From: Kibdelosporangium sp. MJ126-NF4
GTDB taxonomy: Bacteria > Actinomycetota > Actinomycetes > Mycobacteriales > Pseudonocardiaceae
Assembly: GCF_000826545.1 (NCBI RefSeq)
Contig: NZ_CDME01000006.1
Coordinates: forward strand, 527,063 to 591,062
DNA: 64,000 nt
Reading direction: 5' to 3'
Shown here: positions 33,284-42,143 of the stretch, in pieces
Numbering within the stretch: position 1 is the first letter of the stretch
Layout: each line of letters begins with the position of its first letter
The notes under the pieces: generated by a model
Databases searched by the model: none
Told to the model about the DNA's origin: nothing
What the model saw: only the letters and a program-made list of their open reading frames with translations
Made by a program: the position numbers and the translations under genes

Positions 33284-33742
33284 TCAGCTGATGGCGACGG
33301 CTACGACGAGGCCGAGGGCCACGTGCGCTGCTGCCACGACCACGCTGGCCGGGCTGAACTTCTCCGACTGGATGATCTCGCCGATGTTGAGCCTGGTTGC
33401 CCATTCCAGGATTCGGACCGCCGCCACCTGGACGATGATCCCGAGCAGGCCGTAGACCAGTGACGTGATCAGTCCGGCGAGCAGGTCGCTTGCCGATGAG
33501 GTGATCGCCAGCACGATGATGAAGGCCATGCTGACCAGGCCTGCCGATGTGATCACGACCGCGTTCGGCTTTCCGGTGCGGACCAGGTCGGTCAGCTTGC
33601 CCGGTGTCGTCCAGTCGATGGCGTAGAAGCCGAGCAGGATCAGGATCAGGCCGACGATCGCGTACAGCGCGATCGCGCCGATGCCCCTGCCGATTTGCGC
33701 CCCGAACTCTGGATCAAGGGCGAGGATCTGGGTGGTGTGCAC
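33284..33742 (-). CDS. DUF350 membrane protein
   Basis: This is an integral membrane protein of 152 residues with four hydrophobic segments (for example IALYAIVGLILILLGFYAID and a C-terminal VVVAAAHVALGLVVAVAIS). It is of the DUF350 / YjfL type found in many bacteria, of unknown function. The start is GTG 33742. It lies 42 bp downstream of the glutathionylspermidine-synthase-like gene. The same three families (DUF350, DUF1190, ATP-grasp) sit together in the E. coli yjf region, which suggests a common membrane-associated process. Confidence 0.82.
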   Translation of the reverse strand: MHTTQILALDPEFGAQIGRGIGAIALYAIVGLILILLGFYAIDWTTPGKLTDLVRTGKPNAVVITSAGLVSMAFIIVLAITSSASDLLAGLITSLVYGLLGIIVQVAAVRILEWATRLNIGEIIQSEKFSPASVVVAAAHVALGLVVAVAIS

Positions 33743-33784
33743 GGGCCCCTCCGGCCTATGTGGACTTCTGTCGTGGGTGAATTA

Positions 33785-34951
33785 TCACGATTCCGGGATG
33801 CGATGGGGGACAAACGCCGCACCATCGTCCGTGACCAGGCCCGCAGTCTCTCTGATGCCCAGTCCGGCGGCCGAGTCGCCGACGATCCACGCGCCCAGCG
33901 CGGGCCGGAAGCCGTCGAACTCGGGCAGCGGGTCGAACGCCTGGTAGACGTACCCCTCGTGGCCGTACACGCCGCCGGTCTGGGTCTCGTAGCCCGGCGC
34001 CACGATCTGGATGTTCGCGCCCTCCCTGCCGAGGCGCGGCTTGCGCACGTACTCCGTGAGCAGGCCCGGCTGGTCGAGGAACGCGGGCAGCAGGTTCGGA
34101 TGCCCCGGGTACATTTCCCAGAGGATCGCCAGTAGCGCCTTGTTGGACAGCAGCATCTTCCACAGCGGCTCTATCCACAGCGTCTGCGGCAGGCTCTGCA
34201 CCGCGCGCTTGCCGAACTCCTCGTCGACCACCCATTCCCACGGGTAGAGCTTCACGATCGCGTTCATCGGCGCTTCTTCCAGATCCACGAAGCGCTTGAG
34301 CAGCGAGTGCCAGCCGATCTCCTCGATCGCCAGCCCCACCGTGTCCAGCCCGCCCTCGGCCGCCGTTTCCTGCAGGTACGCCGTGGTGACGTGGTCCTCG
34401 CCGCTCGGGTCCGCCGTCGACCAGGTGAAGTGCACCTCGTTGGACGGCAGCCGGTCGCCGATCTCGCTCCAGCGCTCCACCAGCTTCTCGTGGATGGAGT
34501 TCCACTGGTCGTCATCCGGGAAGACCTCCGTCTTCCAGAACCACTGCACCACCGCTGCCTCCAGCAGCGACGTCGGCGTGTCCGCGTTGTACTCGAGCAT
34601 CTTGGCCGGGCCTGAGCCGTCGTAACGCAGGTCGAACCGGCCGTAGACGTGCGGGTCGTGCCGTCGCCACGACTCGGCGATGTGCGGCCAGCTCCACTCG
34701 GGGATGCCGAAGTCCTTGTAGCGCTCGGTCGTCACCACCGTGTCGACGGCTTCCAGGCACATCGAGTGCAGCAGTTCCACGTCCGCCTCGATCGAGAGGA
34801 TCTCGTCGATGTCGAACACGTAGTGCACGGACTCGTCCCAGTACGGGCGCTGGTTGCCCGCGCCGTCGCGTGCGGGCGAGCCGAACACCAGCCCCTGCTC
34901 GGCGACCTTCTCCTGCCAGTCGGGCCGGGGCTTGGATGATTCGCGGTGCAA
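33785..34951 (-). CDS. Glutathionylspermidine-synthase-like ATP-grasp protein
   Basis: This 388-residue protein matches the YgiC/YjfC type of preATP-grasp proteins. PRPDWQEKVAEQGLVFG and PYWDESVHYVFDID open the domain. VYGRFDLRYDG, EYNADTPTSLLEAAVVQW and LYPWEWVVDEEFG are typical, and the C-terminal EGYVYQAFDPLPEFDG closes it. These proteins ligate an amine or peptide using ATP, but the substrate of the YgiC group is not established. TTG 34951 is chosen: GGAGGAAG precedes it by about 8 nt and the upstream stop is 1 bp away. GTG 34996 would overlap the upstream gene by 44 bp. Confidence 0.85.
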   Translation of the reverse strand: MHRESSKPRPDWQEKVAEQGLVFGSPARDGAGNQRPYWDESVHYVFDIDEILSIEADVELLHSMCLEAVDTVVTTERYKDFGIPEWSWPHIAESWRRHDPHVYGRFDLRYDGSGPAKMLEYNADTPTSLLEAAVVQWFWKTEVFPDDDQWNSIHEKLVERWSEIGDRLPSNEVHFTWSTADPSGEDHVTTAYLQETAAEGGLDTVGLAIEEIGWHSLLKRFVDLEEAPMNAIVKLYPWEWVVDEEFGKRAVQSLPQTLWIEPLWKMLLSNKALLAILWEMYPGHPNLLPAFLDQPGLLTEYVRKPRLGREGANIQIVAPGYETQTGGVYGHEGYVYQAFDPLPEFDGFRPALGAWIVGDSAAGLGIRETAGLVTDDGAAFVPHRIPES

Positions 34952-34952
34952 C

Positions 34953-35588
34953 TCAGCTTCCTCCGCTTTTTCCGCTGCTGCCGACGCCGAAGCCACCGCG
35001 CTGGATCGTCTTGCCCGACGTGCCGCTCTTGACCGTCGTCCCGCTGCCCGGCGCTGCCGTCGACCCGCCGCTCACCTTGCGGCCGGGGCCGGAACCGCTG
35101 ACCGTGCCGCCGTAGTTGTAGTGGTAACTGCGGGTCTGGCCGCCGCCGATCGGGATGAAGAAGAACCCTCCCGAGTGGTAGCCGCCGTGGCTGCGTACGT
35201 AGTCCTCCGAGCAGGTGTTCTCGTCCGAGGCCACTGTGCTGCTGTCGTCCACGCAGTAGGCGGTGACCTCGTCCGGAGTCGCTGCGGCGTACCAGACGGC
35301 GACCGTCGCGACGACGCCGACGGTCACACCGGCACCGATCATCACCCGGCGACGGCGCAGCGACTTGCGCTCCACCTCGGCGAGCGTCGTCCGCTCGTGC
35401 TGTTCCTGCTCCTCAAGCGCTCGACGCATAGCCCGCTTCTCGGCCAGCGTCGGCTCACGCGGTGTAGTCGTGTCCGCGTCCTGGTAGCGCATGGCGCCGC
35501 GCTTCGACTCAGCCGCAGGCTCCGGCTGGTTCTGGTCGTCGCCGGTCCGGCCGACCGGCTCGGTGCCATCGTCCCTGTTGTCTGTCAT
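34953..35588 (-). CDS. Membrane-anchored Gly/Ser-rich protein, DUF1190-like
   Basis: This is a 211-residue protein from ATG 35588: an acidic and basic cytoplasmic N-terminus (about 1-80, with KRAMRRALEEQEQHE), one membrane segment (about 82-102), then an extracytoplasmic part with YCVDDSSTVASDENTCSEDY (two Cys) and a Gly/Ser/Tyr-rich tail (GGYHSGGFFFIPIGGG). The cysteine pair, aromatic-glycine motif and gene partner recall E. coli YgiB/YjfM (DUF1190), which pairs with a YgiC-like protein. Similarity is by pattern and context, so the family call is tentative. Confidence 0.7.
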   Translation of the reverse strand: MTDNRDDGTEPVGRTGDDQNQPEPAAESKRGAMRYQDADTTTPREPTLAEKRAMRRALEEQEQHERTTLAEVERKSLRRRRVMIGAGVTVGVVATVAVWYAAATPDEVTAYCVDDSSTVASDENTCSEDYVRSHGGYHSGGFFFIPIGGGQTRSYHYNYGGTVSGSGPGRKVSGGSTAAPGSGTTVKSGTSGKTIQRGGFGVGSSGKSGGS

Positions 35589-35711
35589 CCGGGCCCTCCC
35601 ACTCGCGGACAGTACATTCGCCAGCCGGACACGCGGGGAGCGGCGTGGCGATGAGTGTCCTGATCGCAACACACAACCGCCCACCCCGACAGGTACGGCA
35701 TGATGGAGTAG

Positions 35712-36692
35712 ATGTCGACGAACGCCGAACGGTTTCGCTCCGGCGGACCTACCTTGAGCACACGCCTGGTGATGGCCGGTGCGTTCGTTGGCGCGCTGCT
35801 CGTGCTCACGATGAGCATGGTCTTCAAGTGGCCGGGCGCCGGCAGGTCCAGTGCCAGCGACAACACCGCGGCGAACCTCGCCGCCGCCTTCGAGGCCCCG
35901 GCCGGGAGCTGTCTGACCTGGAAACCGGACGGTTCGGACATGAAGCCGATCGACTGTGAGCAGCCCCACCTTTTCGAGGTCACCGGCGACGTGGACATCT
36001 CCGGCGAGTACAACGCCAGCGCGCCGACGCCGAACGAGGACGCCTGGCGGGAGATCGCCAAGCAGAAGTGCACCACCGGCGCGACCACGTACCTCGGCGG
36101 CAAGCTCGACCCGTTCGGCAAGTACAGCGTCGGCGCGCTGAAGCCCAGCGAGGAGCAGTGGCGCGACGGCGACCGCAAGCTCCGCTGCGGCCTGCAACGC
36201 GCGGCCCCGTCCGGTAAGGCGCTGGTGGCGACCACCAAGTCGGCCAAGAACCAGGACCAGTCCGACGTCTACGACCCGGGCACCTGCCTGGCGCTGGTCG
36301 ACAAGAACGTGGGCGACCCGGTGCCCTGCGACAAGGAGCACGCGTACGAGATCGTCGGCGTGATCGACCTGTCGGTCACGTTCAAGGACGCCTACCCCTC
36401 CGAGGAACAGCAGCAGACCGCGCTGCTCGACCAGTGCCCGAAGCTGGCTGGCGAGTACTCCGGCAACCTGAACCTGGCGGACAAGAAGCTCCTGCTCACG
36501 TGGGACACCCGCAAGCAGGAAAGCTGGGACGCCGGATCGCACCGCGCGGTGTGCAAGGTGGGCGCCCCGCTGGAGGACAAGTCCGGTCTGGCCCCGATCA
36601 GCGGCAGCATCAAGGGCGTGGGTGCGCCAACGGACACCCCGCCACCGTCCAACAGCGGCACGCCCACCAGCGCGCCGCCCACCGGCGGGTGA
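35712..36692 (+). CDS. Septum-formation-like membrane-anchored protein
   Basis: This is a 326-residue protein with one membrane segment near the N-terminus (about 17-42) and two homologous extracytoplasmic repeats (about 65-175 and 195-290). Each has a Cys pair around an acidic helix: GSCLTWKPDG and DCEQPHLFEVTGDVD in the first, GTCLALVDKNVGDPVPCDKEHAYEIVGVID in the second. This is the septum formation (Septum_form) domain of actinobacteria. The C-terminus is a Thr/Pro linker. It is followed 4 bp later by a zincin gene, so the two are probably one operon. Confidence 0.85.
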   Translation: MSTNAERFRSGGPTLSTRLVMAGAFVGALLVLTMSMVFKWPGAGRSSASDNTAANLAAAFEAPAGSCLTWKPDGSDMKPIDCEQPHLFEVTGDVDISGEYNASAPTPNEDAWREIAKQKCTTGATTYLGGKLDPFGKYSVGALKPSEEQWRDGDRKLRCGLQRAAPSGKALVATTKSAKNQDQSDVYDPGTCLALVDKNVGDPVPCDKEHAYEIVGVIDLSVTFKDAYPSEEQQQTALLDQCPKLAGEYSGNLNLADKKLLLTWDTRKQESWDAGSHRAVCKVGAPLEDKSGLAPISGSIKGVGAPTDTPPPSNSGTPTSAPPTGG

Positions 36693-36696
36693 CCAC

Positions 36697-37047
36697 GTGC
36701 CGGTGGAGATGCCGCTGGCACGGTTCGAGGAACTCGTCAGCGACGCGCTGGACCTGGTGCCCCCCGAGTTCGCCAAGGCGATGGACAACGTCGTCGTGCT
36801 CGTCGAGGAGCACAACGCGGAGGAACCGTCCATCCTCGGGCTCTACCACGGCATCGCGCTGACCGAGCGGACGTCCGAGTACGGCGGTGTCCTGCCGGAC
36901 CGGATCAGCATCTACCGGCAGCCGATCCTGGCGATCTGTGACACCGAGGACGACGTGGTCGAGGAGGTCGCGATCACCGTGGTGCACGAGATCGCCCACC
37001 ACTTCGGCATCGACGACCACCGGCTGCACGAGCTCGGCTGGGGCTAG
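36697..37047 (+). CDS. Small zincin-like metallopeptidase
   Basis: This is a 116-residue protein with the zinc-binding motif HEIAHHFGIDDHRL (HExxH, third ligand region in DDHRLHELGW). It belongs to the DUF1025 / MetP family of small bacterial zincins. GTG 36697, 4 bp after the septum-formation gene, is preferred; ATG 36709 is an alternative. There is no signal peptide, so it is cytoplasmic. The substrate is unknown. Confidence 0.87.
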   Translation: MPVEMPLARFEELVSDALDLVPPEFAKAMDNVVVLVEEHNAEEPSILGLYHGIALTERTSEYGGVLPDRISIYRQPILAICDTEDDVVEEVAITVVHEIAHHFGIDDHRLHELGWG

Positions 37048-37053
37048 CCTGCG

Positions 37054-38241
37054 CTAGGCGTTCAGGGTGACCTGGTCGGCGACGTGCCGGGCGATCTCCA
37101 GCGCACTGGTGGCGGCGGGTGAGGGTGCGTTGAGCACGTGCACCTGGTGCGGCGCGGTCTCGATCAGGAAGTCGTCCACCATCGACCCGTCCGCCAACAG
37201 TGCCTGCGCGCGGACGCCCGCCGCGCAGCGAACCAGGTCCTCGGCTTGCACCGCAGGAACCAGCTTCGCCAGGCTCGCGGCGAAACGCCTGCGGGACAAC
37301 GACCGCAGCACCTCGTCCAATCCGGTCCGGCCGTACTTGCGTGCCAGCCGCCATGAACCGGGGAACCGCGCGGTCTCCACCAAGTCGCCGACGGACACGT
37401 CACGCCAGCGATAACCCTCGCGCCGCAAGGCAAGCACAGCGTTCGGTCCGGCGTGCACACTGCCGTCGAGCATGCGGGTGAGGTGCACACCGAGGAACGG
37501 CAGGGCCGCGTCCGGCACCGGATAGATCAAGCCGCGCACCAGGCGTCGACGCTCCGGCTTGAGCTCGTAGTACTCGCCGCGGAACGGCACGATCCGTGCC
37601 GTCGGTATCAACCCGGCCAGTTCGGCGACGCGGTCGCTGTGCAGCCCGGCGCAGTTGACTAACGTGTCCGCGCGCAGGACTTCCTTGCCGGTGGCGACTT
37701 CGACACCGCCGTGCCGCCCCCGTCGGATTCCCAGCGCCGGAGTGGACAGTCGCAGATCCGCGCCCGCGTCGTCGAGCATCCTGACCAACGCCGCGCAGAC
37801 ACCGGGGAAGTCGATGATCGCCGTGCTGTGCACGCGAAGCGCGGCCACACAGGAGACTTCCGGCTCGTACTCGCGAGCCTCGTCCGGGGAGATCAGCTTG
37901 GCGGGAACGCCATTGGCCTTCGCGCGGGACTCCAGTGTGTACAGCGCGGGCAGTTCGTCCGCCGACGTGGCGACCACGAGTTTGCCGCACACCTCGACGC
38001 CGACCCCGTGTTCACGGGCGAACGTGATGATGGACTTGTTGCCCGCGACCGACATCCGGGCCTTGAACGAGCCGGGCTTGTAGTACAGCCCGGCGTGCAC
38101 CACGTTGCTGTTGTTGCCCGTCTGATGGGCAGCCCAGCGGTTTTCCTTCTCCAACACCGTGACCTGGTTGCCGCGCGCGGTCAGTTCCCGCGCGACCGCC
38201 AGACCAACGATCCCGCCTCCGACGACGACGGAGCGTGGCAC
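37054..38241 (-). CDS. lhgO: L-2-hydroxyglutarate oxidase
   Basis: This flavin-dependent oxidase of 395 residues converts L-2-hydroxyglutarate to 2-oxoglutarate. The FAD dinucleotide motif is VVVGGGIVGLAVARELTARG at the N-terminus. NSNVVHAGLYYKPGS, then VHSTAIIDFPGVC and FRGEYYEL are family hallmarks. GTG 38241 overlaps the stop of the downstream glycosyltransferase gene by one base; both are on the minus strand. Its electron acceptor is probably the membrane quinone pool, as in E. coli. Confidence 0.92.
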   Translation of the reverse strand: MPRSVVVGGGIVGLAVARELTARGNQVTVLEKENRWAAHQTGNNSNVVHAGLYYKPGSFKARMSVAGNKSIITFAREHGVGVEVCGKLVVATSADELPALYTLESRAKANGVPAKLISPDEAREYEPEVSCVAALRVHSTAIIDFPGVCAALVRMLDDAGADLRLSTPALGIRRGRHGGVEVATGKEVLRADTLVNCAGLHSDRVAELAGLIPTARIVPFRGEYYELKPERRRLVRGLIYPVPDAALPFLGVHLTRMLDGSVHAGPNAVLALRREGYRWRDVSVGDLVETARFPGSWRLARKYGRTGLDEVLRSLSRRRFAASLAKLVPAVQAEDLVRCAAGVRAQALLADGSMVDDFLIETAPHQVHVLNAPSPAATSALEIARHVADQVTLNA

Positions 38242-38990
38242 TAGGCGGCGTGCGCGATCGCGCGAACGCCCTTGCGGTGCCGCCTGCGGACCGTCAGCAG
38301 GCCGAGGCCCATCTTCCAGACGTCGCTGATCCGGATCCGGCTGCCGTGCTCGCCGTGCGACTCACGAAGCCGAACCGGGACCTCGATGGTCCTGATGCCG
38401 CTGCGCTCGGCCAGGTAGGTCACCTCGGTGGTGAGCAGGAAGCCCTCCTCGGTCAGCCGCGGCCCGACCTGGCGGACCCAGTCGCCGTCGAGGACGAACG
38501 TGCCCTGCGGGTCGCGCGTGCGCATCCCGAGCACGATGAAGCGGAGCGTGAGGAAACCCCAGGTGAGAATGGCCCGCAGGACACCGCGGCCGGTCTCGGA
38601 CTCCGGGTGGGCCTTCGACCCGATGACGACCTTGTGCTGGGTGTGGTCGATCTTCTCGGCCTTGTCCAGGTCGTCGAAGCCGAACGGAAGGTCGTCGGCG
38701 CCGAAGAAGACCCGCGCGCCCCTGCTCTCGGCGATCCCGAGCCGCAGCGCGTTGCCGAGCCCCTTCTTGCTGGTCAGCACACGCAGCTCGACGCCGTTGG
38801 ACTGCCAGTCGGCTTCCAGCTTGTGCAGCATGTCGATGGTGCCGTCGGTCGAGCCGTTCTCCACCACGAGGACCTCGGAGTTCGTCCCGGCGAGCCGGTC
38901 GGCCAGCTCTTTCAGCATGCCCTCGATCGTGGCTGTGCTGTTGTGTGCGGGGACGATGTATGTGAGTGACACCGCGTGGTCGGTGGCCAT
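38241..38990 (-). CDS. Family 2 glycosyltransferase
   Basis: This is a 249-residue enzyme with a GT-A fold: LTYIVPAHNSTATIEGML and VLVVENGSTDGTIDML at the start, FFGADDLPFG as the DxD-like region, and EVPVRLRESHGEHGSRI toward the end. It resembles dolichol-phosphate-mannose-synthase-like transferases that use polyprenyl phosphate. Membrane contact is suggested by ILTWGFLTLRFIVLG. Start ATG 38990. It probably acts in surface-glycan synthesis with the genes to the right. Confidence 0.88.
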   Translation of the reverse strand: MATDHAVSLTYIVPAHNSTATIEGMLKELADRLAGTNSEVLVVENGSTDGTIDMLHKLEADWQSNGVELRVLTSKKGLGNALRLGIAESRGARVFFGADDLPFGFDDLDKAEKIDHTQHKVVIGSKAHPESETGRGVLRAILTWGFLTLRFIVLGMRTRDPQGTFVLDGDWVRQVGPRLTEEGFLLTTEVTYLAERSGIRTIEVPVRLRESHGEHGSRIRISDVWKMGLGLLTVRRRHRKGVRAIAHAA

Positions 38991-39335
38991 CGGAACTCCC
39001 TGGCAAACTGCTCGGTTGAGGGCGTCAGCACACTATCGTGCAGGCGACATCGGCATTTTCCGGGCCAACCCTGCCCCTTGGCCGTACTCAAGGGATCATC
39101 GGCGAATCCTGTTGTCCACAACCCGCCAGTAACCCGTTGACCAGGCGTTATTGCCTGTAGGCTGGAGCAGGGACGCCCCCCGGGTTGGGTGGGGGACTGT
39201 TCTAGGGGCGGGGTGGGGCGCCGAAAGTCACGTATTCGTGTGTCCGGTGGGCCGTTGGGTTGCCCGACTGGTCGCCGCGTCCTTGGCCTTCAAGCTTTCG
39301 CGGGAGCTATGTCCGTCGCTCTGGTGTTTGGTGGG
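38991..39335. other. Intergenic region without recognised feature
   Basis: This stretch lies upstream of the glycosyltransferase gene and before repeat copy C. It must hold the minus-strand promoter, but I see no clear consensus, no RNA gene and no supported reading frame. It is GC-rich with a G-run near 39179-39225. Confidence 0.3.
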
Positions 39336-39619
39336 GTTCGAGACAGGTCCTCGCCGGACGGCAGGCCGCCAAAAGGGGAACACAGGATCTCTAGCCGCTG
39401 GCTCATCGTTCTAGTGTTTTTGTGGGTCGGGTGGAGGCGGGCGTGTTCCCTTCCGTATGGCCTGCCGGAGGAAACCACAACGGGTCAAGAGGTCGGTAGG
39501 GCCTGCGCTGTGGCTTGGGTTGGGTAGGCCGACCTCCTGACCCGTCGTGGTTTGGCTGCGCCCAGGCCATACGGAAGGGAACACACCCGAAGACCACCTC
39601 TGCGCTGGCGCGCGGGCCA
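39336..39619 (+). repeat. Dispersed hairpin repeat, copy C
   Basis: This is the cleanest copy of the first sequence type. The module CTCGCCGGACGGCAGGCCGCC plus GGGGAACACAGG (to 39386) leads to the hairpin 39443-39584. The outer 22 bp of its arms are perfectly complementary and begin GTGTTCCCTTCCGTATGG, and the inner 25-bp stem has two mismatches. The conserved internal loop is CCGGAGG opposite GGCTGCGCC. A GCGCTGGCGCGCGGGCCAC tail ends the copy at 39619. It matches copy A almost base for base except in the outer left arm. Confidence 0.88.
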
Positions 39620-39692
39620 CGTGCTCAGGTTGCGCAGGCCCCAGATGCTCGGGCCATCGTGGACTATCACCGCTGCTGCCTTGGACATGGCA

Positions 39693-39721
39693 AAGCGCCC
39701 GGCCGCTGGGGCCGGGCGCTT
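39693..39721 (-). terminator. Hairpin terminator of the glycan gene pair
   Basis: AAGCGCCCGGCC (39693-39704) pairs perfectly with GGCCGGGCGCTT (39710-39721) across a five-base loop. It begins 14 bp after the stop of the minus-strand Gfo/Idh gene and would end that transcript. It is distinct from the repeat copies nearby. Confidence 0.8.
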
Positions 39722-39735
39722 GTTCGAGCTGTGGT

Positions 39736-40716
39736 TCAGCCGTGGCCGTTGCTCGCCGACAGGGATGCCTGCTCGATCGCGAGGTGCGCGGGCAGGATGG
39801 CCGCACGCTCCTTGACGACCTCGTTTGATCCGGCGCCTGCTTCCAGCAGGTTCAGGAAGTGGTCGAGCTGGGCGGCCAGTGGTTCGCCACCCGGCATCAG
39901 GGTCGGGATCTCGATGATCGTCTGCTGCTTGTAGCCGACGCCGTCGCGTGCGGGCTCGTGTTCCACGTGCCGGTAGACGGTGATGTCTCGGCGCAGCAGG
40001 TCGATCTCGGTCAGCCGGTCGACCTCCAGCACGTGCAGCTGGCGGACCTTGCGCTGGCTGATCCGGCTCGCCGAGATGGTCGCCAGTGCACCGTTCGGGA
40101 ACGACATGGTGGCGTCCGCGCTGTCCTCGGAGTTGTTCTGCCTCGACTCCTGGTGGAAGTAGCCGAAGGAGCCCTTCACCGCGTTCGGCACCTCGCCGAG
40201 GAAGCTGATCGCCAGGTCGACGTCGTGGATCAGCAGGTCGGTGGCCACACCGGTCTTGATCCGGGGCACGAACGGCGAGTGCCGGATCGCGTGGATCTGG
40301 GCGATGTCGCTGACGAACTGGCGCGCGGTCATCACGGCCGGGTTGAAGCGCTCGAGGAATCCGCACACCAGCGGCAAACCGCGTGTTTCGGACTCCTTGA
40401 CCAGCTCCTCCGACTGCGCGTACGTCGGTGTCAGCGGCTTCTCGACCAGCAGCGGCTTGCCGAGCTCCATCACACGCCTGGCGATGTCGTAGTGGGCTTC
40501 GGTCGCCGCCGCGATCACCACGGCGTCGATGCCGTCGAGCGAGTCGAGCTCGGGGACCCAGTTCACGCCCCACTTCTCGGCGACCGAACGGCCGGTTTCC
40601 TCGTTCTTCTCGATCAGCGTGGTGAAGTTCGTGCGCGGCGACTGGGCGAGCACGCGGGCGTGCAGTGAGCCCATCCGGCCCGAGCCGACCAGTGCGATCC
40701 TCGGCTGTGCGGTCAT
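39736..40716 (-). CDS. Gfo/Idh/MocA-family sugar-nucleotide oxidoreductase
   Basis: The 326-residue product has an N-terminal Rossmann fold (IALVGSGRMGSLHARVLAQS) that binds NAD(P), the EKPLTPTYAQSEEL catalytic-lysine motif and a C-terminal alpha/beta domain. The start overlaps the stop of the DegT aminotransferase gene in ATGA. The pair is the classic combination that oxidises a hexose nucleotide at C3 and then aminates it, for example GnnA/GnnB making UDP-GlcNAc3N, or WlbA/WlbC. The pairing is solid; the exact sugar is inferred. Confidence 0.9.
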   Translation of the reverse strand: MTAQPRIALVGSGRMGSLHARVLAQSPRTNFTTLIEKNEETGRSVAEKWGVNWVPELDSLDGIDAVVIAAATEAHYDIARRVMELGKPLLVEKPLTPTYAQSEELVKESETRGLPLVCGFLERFNPAVMTARQFVSDIAQIHAIRHSPFVPRIKTGVATDLLIHDVDLAISFLGEVPNAVKGSFGYFHQESRQNNSEDSADATMSFPNGALATISASRISQRKVRQLHVLEVDRLTEIDLLRRDITVYRHVEHEPARDGVGYKQQTIIEIPTLMPGGEPLAAQLDHFLNLLEAGAGSNEVVKERAAILPAHLAIEQASLSASNGHG

Positions 40717-41816
40717 CCGCCCAGCACCTCCCTGATCGTCTCGACCACGGTGTCCACGTCGGCGTCGGTCAGCTTCGGGTGCACCGGCAGGGACAGCACC
40801 TGCTGCGCGACCTTCGTGGCGACCGGGACGTCGGCCAGCGACGCGGTGATCTTGGGGTTTTCGCGGTAGCAGTCGTAGTCGAACGCGACCTTCGGGTAGT
40901 AGACGCCGTTGCCGACGCCCTTCTCCAGCAGCTTCGCCGAGAACTCGTCCCGGCTGAGCGGGGCGTCCTCGGTGATCCGCACGGTGTACTGGTGCCACAC
41001 GTGCGTGCGGCCGGGCAGGACGGCGGGCAGTTCCAGACCCGGCAGCCCGGCGAGGCCCTTGGACAGCGCCTCGGCGTTGCGCTGGCGCGCCTCGTTGATC
41101 CGCGACAGCTTCTCCAGCTGCGGGATGCCGACGGCGGCGTGCAGGTCGGTCAGCCGGTAGTTGTGGCCGGCCATCTCGTACTGGTACCTGGCACGCATGC
41201 CCTGGTTGCGCAGCACACGCAGGCGGTCGGCCAGCGTGGCGTCGTTCGTGGTGATCACGCCACCCTCGGCGGTCGTGATGTTCTTCGTCGCGTACAGCGA
41301 GAAGCAGCCGAGGCCGAAGCTGCCGGCGGGCTTGCCGTCCAGCGTCGCGCCGACCGACTGGGCGGAGTCCTCGACCACGGCGAGGCCGTGCTGCTCCGCC
41401 AGCGGCATGAGGCTGTTCATGTCGGCCATCTGGCCGTACAGGTGCACCGGCATCAGGACCTTGGTGCGCGGACCGACCGCGGCCGCGACGGCGCCGGGGT
41501 CGATGTTGAAGTCCTCGGTGCGGATGTCGGCGAACCGCACGGACGCGCCTGCCTCGAGGATCGCGTTCAGGGTCGCGACGAAGGTGAAGGGGGAGGTGAT
41601 CACCTCGTCACCCGGCTGCAGGTCCAGAACCTCGATGGAGGCGACCAGCGCGGTCGTGCCACTGTTCACTGCGACCGCGTGTTCGACACCGGCGACCGCT
41701 GCGAACGCGTCCTCGAAACGCTTGACCATCGGGCCTTGCGCGATGACGCCGGAGCGAAGGACTTCCAGAACGTATGGCTCGGCGTCGGCGACGTCGACCA
41801 CGGTGATAGGGATCAT
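40713..41816 (-). CDS. DegT/DnrJ/EryC1/StrS sugar aminotransferase
   Basis: This is a 367-residue PLP enzyme. The Schiff-base lysine is Lys178 in FSLYATKNITTAEGG. VNSGTTALVASIEVL, EVITSPFTFVAT and VVEDSAQSVGA are the usual cofactor and substrate motifs. It would transfer an amino group, usually from glutamate, to the 3- or 4-keto sugar made by the coupled Gfo/Idh enzyme. Start ATG 41816. It is divergent from the flippase-like gene, with 327 bp between them that show no recognised site. Confidence 0.93.
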   Translation of the reverse strand: MIPITVVDVADAEPYVLEVLRSGVIAQGPMVKRFEDAFAAVAGVEHAVAVNSGTTALVASIEVLDLQPGDEVITSPFTFVATLNAILEAGASVRFADIRTEDFNIDPGAVAAAVGPRTKVLMPVHLYGQMADMNSLMPLAEQHGLAVVEDSAQSVGATLDGKPAGSFGLGCFSLYATKNITTAEGGVITTNDATLADRLRVLRNQGMRARYQYEMAGHNYRLTDLHAAVGIPQLEKLSRINEARQRNAEALSKGLAGLPGLELPAVLPGRTHVWHQYTVRITEDAPLSRDEFSAKLLEKGVGNGVYYPKVAFDYDCYRENPKITASLADVPVATKVAQQVLSLPVHPKLTDADVDTVVETIREVLGG

Positions 41817-42143
41817 TCTCCATCTTCCGATTGAGGCTGGTCGTCCCCGGTCTGGTGGACGTGCCTGAGCGGACTTCGTTGGCAGGCTACCTGCACATAG
41901 CCGATGATCCTTTTGCGGGATCGAGCAGCGACGCCCAAGATCCGCTTGTGGGGTCGCGCGTCAACAGGTGGCGTTGCCGGATCGTCCGGTGCCCGCCTGT
42001 ACCCTTGAGCGGCCTAGCCGATGCCCGACGGTCACCTGACAACCTTTCCGGCCGTGCGAGCGTCCACACCAAGTCCACACAGGCGCGTTTCCCAGGCCTC
42101 ATCGCCGTCGTCGCGCAAGGCGCCAACCGAGCACGGAGACCAT

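Noticed and set aside
39736..41816. DegT aminotransferase and oxidoreductase as part of an antibiotic gene cluster
   Set aside because: No polyketide, peptide synthetase or dTDP-sugar genes adjoin; the neighbours are membrane and surface-glycan genes.
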